Part shown: positions 58,577 to 64,000 of the stretch, piece after piece
How positions within the stretch are numbered: position 1 is the stretch's first letter
Layout: the number at the start of each line of letters is the position of its first letter
NCBI RefSeq assembly: GCF_000427645.1
Contig: NZ_KE386571.1
Location: 682,001-746,000, forward strand
Source of the DNA: Sphingomonas phyllosphaerae FA2
Lineage (GTDB): Bacteria; Pseudomonadota; Alphaproteobacteria; Sphingomonadales; Sphingomonadaceae
Reading direction: 5' to 3'
DNA length: 64,000 nucleotides
Position numbers and translations under genes: made by a program
The notes under the pieces: generated by a model
The model's input: only the letters and a program-made list of their open reading frames with translations
The model's database searches: none
What the model was told of the DNA's origin: nothing

Positions 58577-58671
58577 GTCATTCCCGCGGAGGCGGGAATC
58601 CAGACGCGCAGGTCTGCCGATAGAAGCGCGACGGCAGAGGTTCTGGATCCCCGCCTGCGCGGGGATGACGG
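58577..58671. repeat. Intergenic palindrome, family A, copy 5
   Basis: GTCATTCCCGCGGAGGCGGG on the left and CCCCGCCTGCGCGGGGATGA on the right, between the amidase and sugE genes. The remaining bases to 58800 hold an AAGGAG ribosome-binding site at 58788-58793 but no other structure I can name. Confidence 0.9.
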
Positions 58672-58800
58672 CAGTTCCCGCGAAAGGCCGGACTCGACAT
58701 CTCCGATCCCAACCCCTAACCGACCCGCCGCGCACGCCTCTTACGGGTTTCCGGCCGCTGCGCTTCCTCAATCGAGCCCGCAATCAAGGAGATCCCCGCA

Positions 58801-59121
58801 ATGGCGTGGCTCATCCTCGGCGTCGCCGTGGTCACCGAAATCGTCTGGGCGCTCAGCCTGAAATGGGCCGCCACGCAAGGATCGTGGCTGGCATCGGCGG
58901 TTCCGATCACGCTCAGCTTCGTCAACATGGGGCTGCTGGCGATGGCGATGCGCGGTCTGCCGGCGGGCACCGCCTATGCGGTGTGGACCGGGCTCGGCGC
59001 GGTTGGGGTCACGATCTTCGGCGTGTTCCTGTTCGGCGAGAAGCTCGCGCCCGCGCAGATCGGGTTCATCGCGCTGATCATCGTCGGGGTCGTCGGCACG
59101 AAACTGTTCGCCCCCGCCTGA
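58801..59121 (+). CDS. sugE: Small multidrug resistance protein, SugE/Gdx type
   Basis: A 106-residue, four-helix exporter that works as a dual-topology dimer. The essential glutamate is E13 in VVTEIVWALSLKWA. GTAYAVWTGLGAVG is the mark of the Gdx branch, which exports guanidinium, rather than the EmrE polyaromatic-cation branch. ATG 58801 follows AAGGAGATCCCCGCA. I looked for a guanidine riboswitch in the 120 bases upstream and could not recognise one. The PBP1A gene follows closely. Confidence 0.92.
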   Translation: MAWLILGVAVVTEIVWALSLKWAATQGSWLASAVPITLSFVNMGLLAMAMRGLPAGTAYAVWTGLGAVGVTIFGVFLFGEKLAPAQIGFIALIIVGVVGTKLFAPA

Positions 59122-59166
59122 GCGAGTTGCCGTTTGGCGGGCGAGACCGTACACGCCGAAACCGAC

Positions 59167-61662
59167 ATGGCTTCCGATCCGACCGCTGCCGTGCCTGTTC
59201 GGCGTATTTCTCCCCGCGCGTTGTGGCGTCGCTGGTGGGTGCGCTGGGGCACCTATCTGCTGGCGCTGCTGGTGGTGGCGCTCGGCGTCTTCTGGCTGGT
59301 GTTCGCGCGCGACCTGCCGTCGGTCGACAAGCTGAAGGCCTATGAGCCGCCGCTGCCGACCAACGTGCGCGGTGCCGATGGCGCGCCGATCTATTCCTAT
59401 GCCCGCGAGCGGCGCGTCGAGCTGTCGTACAACGAATATCCGCCGCTGCTGGTGAAGGCGTTCCTCGCCGCCGAGGACAAGACCTTCTTCGAGCACCACG
59501 GCGTCGACTTCCCCGGGCTGGCGGGCGCGGTGTTCGACTATGCGCGCAAGTTCGGCAGCGGGCAGCGCGCGCGGGGCGGCTCGACGATCACGCAGCAGGT
59601 CGCGAAGAACCTGCTGATCGGCAACGAATATTCGCCGACTCGCAAGATCCGTGAGGCTTTGCTGGCGTATAAGATCGAGGAGACGCTGACCAAGCCGCAG
59701 ATCATCGAGCTGTATCTCAACCAGATCTTCCTCGGGCGTAACGCGTACGGCGTCGAGGCGGCGAGCCACGCCTATTTCGACAAGGAACTGAACGAGCTGT
59801 CGCTGGGGCAGCTGGCCTATCTCGCGATCCTGCCCAAGGGGCCGTCGAACTACGACCCGTTCCGCGACACCGATCGCGCGCTGGAGCGGCGCAATTACGT
59901 GCTGCGCGAGATGGTCAAGAACGGCTTCGTCACCGCGGCGCAGGCGGAGACGGCGGCCGCGGAGCCGATCGGTGCGATCACGCATCGCACGCCCAAGTTC
60001 GAGCGCGTCGGTGGCTATTTTGTCGAGGAAGTGCGGCGCGAGCTGATCGGCAAATTCGGTGAACAGTCCGAGGACGGGCCGCACAGCGTCTATGCCGGCG
60101 GGCTGTGGGTGCGGACCTCGCTCGACAAGAATATCCAGCAATATGCGGCCGAAGCGCTGCGCAACGGCCTGCTGCGCTTCGACGCCGGGCGCGGCTGGTC
60201 CGGGCCGTTGCGGCATATCGAGATCGTGGGTGATCGATGGCAGGGGCCGCTGATCGGCACCAACATCATGATCGACCACGAAAACTGGCGCGCGGCGATC
60301 GCGATCGCGCGCGACGGTGACGCGTGGCGGCTGGGCTTCGCGGACGGATCGACCGGGACGATGGCGCGCGATGCGGCGCAGATGCCGGTCCGCAACCAGG
60401 GCGGCGCCGCCTTCGCCGCGATCAAGCCGGGCGACATCATCGCGGTCGCGCCCTCCGGCGCAAGACGGTTCGCGCTCCGCTCGGTCCCGCGCATCTCGGG
60501 CGGATTTGTCGTGCAGGAGCCCGCGACCGGGCGCATCCTCGCGATGCAGGGCGGGTTCGAGTCGAGCGTTCAGTCGTTCAACCGCGCGACGCAGGCGTTC
60601 CGCCAGCCGGGCTCGACGATCAAGCCGATCGTCTATTCGGCGGCGCTGGAAAACGGCATGACCCCGGCGTCGATCATCGTCGACGGGCCGTTCTGCGTCG
60701 ACCAGGGCGCACGGCTGGGGCAGAAATGCTTCCGCAACTTCGGCAATTCGCGCGGGGCGGGGCCGCATACGATGCGCTGGGGAATCGAACAGTCGCGCAA
60801 CCTGATGACGGTGCGCACCGCGGCGCAGACCGGCATGGGGCGGGTCGTCAAGCTCATCAAGGCAATGGGGATCGGCGACTATTCGCCCTATCTCTCCTAT
60901 GCGCTCGGCGCCGGTGAGACGACGGTGACGAAGATGGTCAACGCCTATGGCGTGCTCGCCAATTGGGGGCGCTGGCACGATCCGTCGTTGATCGACGTCG
61001 CGCAGGACCGGCACGGACAGGTGATCTGGCCCGAGAACTGGCGCGCCTGCGACGGGTGCAACGCACGCGACTGGAACGGTCGCGCGATGCCGCGCCCCGC
61101 GATCGGCGGGCGGCAGGTGCTCGACGCGATGAGCGCCTATCAGATGGTGCACATCACCGAGGGCGTGATCCAGCGCGGCACCGCCACGGGCCTGCGCGAT
61201 CTGAATCGTCCGATGTTCGGCAAGACCGGCACCAACAATGGCCCCACCGACGTGTGGTTCATCGGCGGCACGCCGCAGATGATCGCCGGGCTCTACATGG
61301 GCTTCGACAGCCCGCGCAGCCTGGGCGGCTATGCGCAGGGCGGGACGGTGGCGGTGCCGGTGTTCAAGGAATGGGCGCAGAAGGCCTATGCCGGGATGCC
61401 GGCGATCCCGTTCCGCGCGCCGCCCGGCATTCGCATGGTGCGGATCGACCGCGCGAGCGGGCGGCCGGTGTTCGGCACCTTCCCGACCGATAACGATCCC
61501 AAGCCGGCGGTGATCTGGGAGGCGTTCAAGCCGCAGAGCGAGGCGCGCCGCGCCCGCCGCGCCGCGCCGTCCGCCGCCCCCTCGGCCCGCCCCAGCGCGA
61601 GCGCGACCGGCAGCACCGCCAGCGACAGCGACTTCTTGCAGAGGCAGGGGGGCATCTACTAA
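59167..61662 (+). CDS. mrcA: Penicillin-binding protein 1A (glycosyltransferase/transpeptidase)
   Basis: An 831-residue bifunctional peptidoglycan synthase. After a short basic tail and one helix (LLALLVVALGVFWLVF) comes the GT51 domain with the catalytic glutamate in AAEDKTFFEHHGVD and the block RARGGSTITQQVAKNLL. An OB-like linker follows (FAAIKPGDIIAVA). The transpeptidase has STIKP (SxxK), SRN in EQSRNLMTV and KTGT in FGKTGTNNGP. ATG 59167 is chosen; TTG 59134 extends the frame by 11 codons. A short low-complexity Ala/Ser tail ends the protein. Confidence 0.94.
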   Translation: MASDPTAAVPVRRISPRALWRRWWVRWGTYLLALLVVALGVFWLVFARDLPSVDKLKAYEPPLPTNVRGADGAPIYSYARERRVELSYNEYPPLLVKAFLAAEDKTFFEHHGVDFPGLAGAVFDYARKFGSGQRARGGSTITQQVAKNLLIGNEYSPTRKIREALLAYKIEETLTKPQIIELYLNQIFLGRNAYGVEAASHAYFDKELNELSLGQLAYLAILPKGPSNYDPFRDTDRALERRNYVLREMVKNGFVTAAQAETAAAEPIGAITHRTPKFERVGGYFVEEVRRELIGKFGEQSEDGPHSVYAGGLWVRTSLDKNIQQYAAEALRNGLLRFDAGRGWSGPLRHIEIVGDRWQGPLIGTNIMIDHENWRAAIAIARDGDAWRLGFADGSTGTMARDAAQMPVRNQGGAAFAAIKPGDIIAVAPSGARRFALRSVPRISGGFVVQEPATGRILAMQGGFESSVQSFNRATQAFRQPGSTIKPIVYSAALENGMTPASIIVDGPFCVDQGARLGQKCFRNFGNSRGAGPHTMRWGIEQSRNLMTVRTAAQTGMGRVVKLIKAMGIGDYSPYLSYALGAGETTVTKMVNAYGVLANWGRWHDPSLIDVAQDRHGQVIWPENWRACDGCNARDWNGRAMPRPAIGGRQVLDAMSAYQMVHITEGVIQRGTATGLRDLNRPMFGKTGTNNGPTDVWFIGGTPQMIAGLYMGFDSPRSLGGYAQGGTVAVPVFKEWAQKAYAGMPAIPFRAPPGIRMVRIDRASGRPVFGTFPTDNDPKPAVIWEAFKPQSEARRARRAAPSAAPSARPSASATGSTASDSDFLQRQGGIY

Positions 61663-61786
61663 GTCGTCGCCAGAACGTTCTTTCGTCGTCCCAGCCAGTC
61701 GCCGGGATTCCCCGGTCACGCAGCGTTGCTCGTGCCGGTCGGGAATCACCCCTCTGGTCGGCGCGGCGTGACCTTGGAGTAAATTT

Positions 61787-62914
61787 ATGCGCGCCGAAGC
61801 GCAGGCCCATGTCGACAGCATCAACGAGGCGCTGGCGCTGCTGCGCCGTTTCCTCGACTGGGACCGCGCGTTGCGTCGCCTCGACGAACTCAACGCGCGC
61901 GTCGAGGATCAGGCGCTGTGGAACAACCCCAAGGAAGCGCAGGCGGTGATGCGCGAGCGTCGTCGGCTGGACGAGGCGATCACCGCGACGCGCGACATCG
62001 AGCGCGAGCTGTCCGACACCGCCGAGCTGATCGAGATGGCCGACGCGGAGGGCGATGCCGAGATGGCCGACGAGGGCGTCGCCGCGCTCAAGGCGCTCGC
62101 CGACCGCGCGCAGGCCGACAAGGTCAAGGCGCTGCTGGCCGGCGAGGCGGATGCCAACGACAGCTATATCGAGATCAACGCCGGCGCGGGCGGCACCGAG
62201 AGCCAGGACTGGGCCGGGATGCTCCAGCGCATGTACACGCGCTGGGCCGAACGCCGCGGCATGAAGGTCGAACTGATCGACTATCACGCGGGTGAGCAGG
62301 CCGGGATCAAGAGCGCGACGCTGCTGGTCAAGGGCGAGAACGCCTATGGCTATGCCAAGGTCGAATCCGGCGTGCACCGGCTGGTGCGGATCAGCCCGTA
62401 CGACAGCGCCGCGCGCCGCCATACGAGCTTTTCGAGCGTGTGGGTCTATCCGGTGATCGACGACAATATCGAGGTCGAGATCAACGAGAGCGACCTGCGA
62501 ATCGACACCTATCGCGCGTCGGGCGCAGGCGGTCAGCACATCAACACCACCGATTCCGCGGTGCGCATCACGCACTTGCCGACCGGGATCGTCGTGCAGT
62601 GCCAGAACCAGCGCTCGCAGCACAAGAACAAGGCCGAGGCGTATAATCAGTTGCGCGCGCGGCTGTACGAGCGTGAGCTGGCCGAACGCGAGGCGGTGGC
62701 CAATGCCGAGAACGCGACCAAGACCGACATCGGCTGGGGCCACCAGATCCGCAGCTACGTGCTCCAGCCGTATCAGCTGGTGAAGGACCTGCGCACCGGC
62801 GCGACCAGCACCGCACCCGGCGACGTACTGGACGGCGATCTCGACGACTTCATGGCCGCGGCGCTGTCGCAGCGTGTCAGCGGCGAGGCGGTGGTCGTGG
62901 AAGACGTCGACTAA
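61787..62914 (+). CDS. prfB: Peptide chain release factor 2
   Basis: A 375-residue factor that ends translation at UGA and UAA. The GGQ hydrolysis motif lies at 248-250 (GAGGQHIN). The stop-codon reading motif, SPF in E. coli, is SPY here (203-205 in [15 protein letters not shown]). The N-terminal region [18 protein letters not shown] is encoded in one frame, so the programmed +1 frameshift that autoregulates E. coli prfB is absent. ATG 61787 has GGAG upstream. The next gene starts immediately after the TAA. Confidence 0.95.
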   Translation: MRAEAQAHVDSINEALALLRRFLDWDRALRRLDELNARVEDQALWNNPKEAQAVMRERRRLDEAITATRDIERELSDTAELIEMADAEGDAEMADEGVAALKALADRAQADKVKALLAGEADANDSYIEINAGAGGTESQDWAGMLQRMYTRWAERRGMKVELIDYHAGEQAGIKSATLLVKGENAYGYAKVESGVHRLVRISPYDSAARRHTSFSSVWVYPVIDDNIEVEINESDLRIDTYRASGAGGQHINTTDSAVRITHLPTGIVVQCQNQRSQHKNKAEAYNQLRARLYERELAEREAVANAENATKTDIGWGHQIRSYVLQPYQLVKDLRTGATSTAPGDVLDGDLDDFMAAALSQRVSGEAVVVEDVD

Positions 62915-63643
62915 GTGGCGACGCGCGCGCCCGTGCTCGCCCTGACGGCGGTGGCCTTGCTGCTGCTGGCGGCGTGCGACGGGTCCAAGCCGCTGATCGA
63001 GCACAAGACCAAGGAGCCGGGGCCGTTCCCGGCCGCCGATCGCCCGATCGCGAACATCGTCTCGCCGCGCTGGTCGAACGAGGAGACGCGCGACCGGCTC
63101 GGCGAGGCGGGGCGCGTCATGGATCTCGCCGACATCCGCAAGGGGATGACCGTCGCCGACCTCGGCGCGGGCGAGGGCTATTACACGATCCGGCTGGCGG
63201 CGCGTGTGGGCGAGAACGGCCGCGTGCTGGCGGAGGACGTGGTGCCGGCGGTGCACGAGGCGCTGGCCGAGCGCGTCGCGCGCGAGCGGCTCGACAATGT
63301 CAGCGTGCGGCTGGGGCAGCCCGCCGATCCGCGGCTGCCCGACAACAGCTTCGACCGGATCTTCATGGTGCATATGTATCATGAGATCGAGCAGCCGTAT
63401 GAATTCCTGTGGCGGATGCGGCCGTCACTGCGCCGCGACGGGCTGGTGGTGGTGGTCGATGCCGACCGCCCGACCGAGCAGCACGGGACGCCGCCACGGC
63501 TGCTGCGCTGCGAGTTCGCGGCGGTGGGGTACGCGCAGGTCGGGTTTCAGGAGTTGCGGTCGGCGGGCGGATATCTGGTGACCTTCCGCGCGGCGGGGCG
63601 GCGCCCCGATCCGGCGGAGATCGTTGCTTGCCGGATGAAGTGA
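62915..63643 (+). CDS. Lipoprotein-anchored SAM-dependent methyltransferase
   Basis: A 242-residue protein. The start is a GTG directly after the prfB stop. The N-terminus ALTAVALLLLAAC is a lipoprotein signal with the lipobox cysteine at C21. The rest is a class I methyltransferase fold: motif I VADLGAGEGYYTIRLA, then DNSFDRIFMVHMYHEIEQP (motif IV region) and LRRDGLVVVVDAD. A SAM-dependent enzyme outside the cytoplasm would lack its cofactor, so either it stays on the inner face or the fold has another use. Substrate unknown. Confidence 0.85.
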   Translation: MATRAPVLALTAVALLLLAACDGSKPLIEHKTKEPGPFPAADRPIANIVSPRWSNEETRDRLGEAGRVMDLADIRKGMTVADLGAGEGYYTIRLAARVGENGRVLAEDVVPAVHEALAERVARERLDNVSVRLGQPADPRLPDNSFDRIFMVHMYHEIEQPYEFLWRMRPSLRRDGLVVVVDADRPTEQHGTPPRLLRCEFAAVGYAQVGFQELRSAGGYLVTFRAAGRRPDPAEIVACRMK

Positions 63644-63673
63644 GCGGCTGACAATTCATCATCTGCAGGTTTC

Positions 63674-63768
63674 GTCATTCCCGCGCAGGCGGGAATCCAG
63701 AACCTCGGACGTTGCGCTTCTATCGCCAAACCTGCGCGTCTGGATTCCCGCCTTCGCGGGAATGACGG
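63674..63768. repeat. Intergenic palindrome, family A, copy 6
   Basis: GTCATTCCCGCGCAGGCGGG on the left and TTCCCGCCTTCGCGGGAATG on the right. It lies between the methyltransferase gene and thyA, and contains the last in-frame stop before the thyA start. Confidence 0.9.
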
Positions 63769-63840
63769 TCAGGGGTTGGCCACGCCTCCCGACCGCGCGG
63801 ACAGTGGCGCGACCTGCCGCGCCGCGCTACCACCCAGACC

Positions 63841-64000
63841 GTGCAGCAATATCTCGACCTCATGCGCCGCGTGCTCGATTCGGGCGTGCGGCAGGACGAC
63901 CGGACCGGCACCGGCACGCTCAGCGTCTTTGGGCACCAGATGCGCTTCGATCTGGCGCAGGGCTTCCCGGTCCTCACCACCAAGAAGCTCCATCTGCGCT
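63841..64000 (+). CDS. thyA: Thymidylate synthase, N-terminal part
   Basis: The frame runs off the end of the window after 53 codons. The product starts with [16 protein letters not shown], followed by [20 protein letters not shown] and TTKKLHLR, the unmistakable N-terminus of ThyA. ThyA makes dTMP from dUMP with methylenetetrahydrofolate. The GTG at 63841 is the first usable start after an in-frame TGA at 63763. No clear ribosome-binding site is seen. Confidence 0.94.
   Translation, partial: MQQYLDLMRRVLDSGVRQDDRTGTGTLSVFGHQMRFDLAQGFPVLTTKKLHLR

Noticed and set aside
58672..58800. Guanidine riboswitch before sugE
   Set aside because: I could not match the conserved loops of any guanidine riboswitch class; a covariance-model scan would settle it.
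61740..61870. Programmed frameshift in prfB
   Set aside because: The coding frame is continuous through the homologous site and there is no in-frame UGA.
58768..61893. A 1041-codon open frame on the minus strand opposite PBP1A
   Set aside because: It is a high-GC shadow of the real gene: rich in R, H, D and Q, no domain, no start site, and PBP1A on the plus strand is unmistakable.

Overview
The window is high-GC (roughly two-thirds G+C), densely coded chromosomal DNA with signs of a free-living alphaproteobacterium of the Sphingomonas type. These signs are a TonB receptor next to glycosidases, a PEP-CTERM-type surface protein, M16, M48 and S9 peptidases, an RNase E with a charged insertion, a Caulobacter-like oxidative pentose pathway, and many short intergenic palindromes. 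I see no tRNA, rRNA, CRISPR array, prophage or insertion sequence. It opens inside mltG and closes inside thyA.

Layout. 1-2.0 kb: end of mltG and a ClC chloride/proton antiporter. 2.0-7.6 kb: a trans-4-hydroxy-L-proline pathway (DapA-type deaminase, Cys/Cys epimerase, amino-acid permease, FAD dehydrogenase) followed by a GntR/FCD regulator. 7.8-24.3 kb: TonB receptor, GH2 beta-galactosidase, S9 prolyl-type peptidase, a DUF5695-like secreted protein, GH127 beta-L-arabinofuranosidase, a pyrroline-carboxylate-type reductase and a DUF885 hydrolase. 24.4-26.6 kb: a Gfo/Idh/MocA oxidoreductase and a DUF1080 protein, a pair associated with 3-keto-sugars. 26.7-31.5 kb: alkyladenine glycosylase, D,D-carboxypeptidase, a lone receiver domain, a GAF protein and a GGDEF-EAL enzyme. 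31.6-35.1 kb: xylX-xylB-sugar permease behind a LacI-type operator. 35.4-40.2 kb: M1 aminopeptidase, kynA, kynU. 40.4-45.4 kb: an EmrAB/NodT efflux system with a MarR regulator. 45.5-54.2 kb: M16 peptidase, small proteins, an ABC-2 exporter, a PEP-CTERM protein, a DsbA-like protein and an M48 peptidase. 54.5-64 kb: RNase E, amidase, SugE, PBP1A, prfB, a lipoprotein methyltransferase and the start of thyA.

How the genes may work together. The most interesting reading is that about 2.0-24.3 kb is one locus for using hydroxyproline-rich plant glycoproteins (extensins, arabinogalactan proteins). Glycosidases of the types that remove beta-L-arabinofuranose and galactose, a prolyl-type peptidase and an outer-membrane receptor lie beside a complete route from hydroxyproline to alpha-ketoglutarate semialdehyde. 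Three promoters in this stretch share a TATCGTATA core containing a GntR-style GTATAC palindrome (one copy degenerate): those of the hydroxyproline operon, the TonB-receptor operon and the GH127/DUF5695 divergent pair. The regulator gene lies among them. The oxidative pentose genes at 31.7 kb also lead to alpha-ketoglutarate semialdehyde, so protein-derived and glycan-derived carbon could meet at the same intermediate. The dehydrogenase that would consume it is not in the window.

Intergenic space is occupied by three families of inverted-repeat elements (called A, B and C here), with 6, 8 and 3 copies. Pairs of A elements are linked to a partial duplication of the 5' end of emrB.
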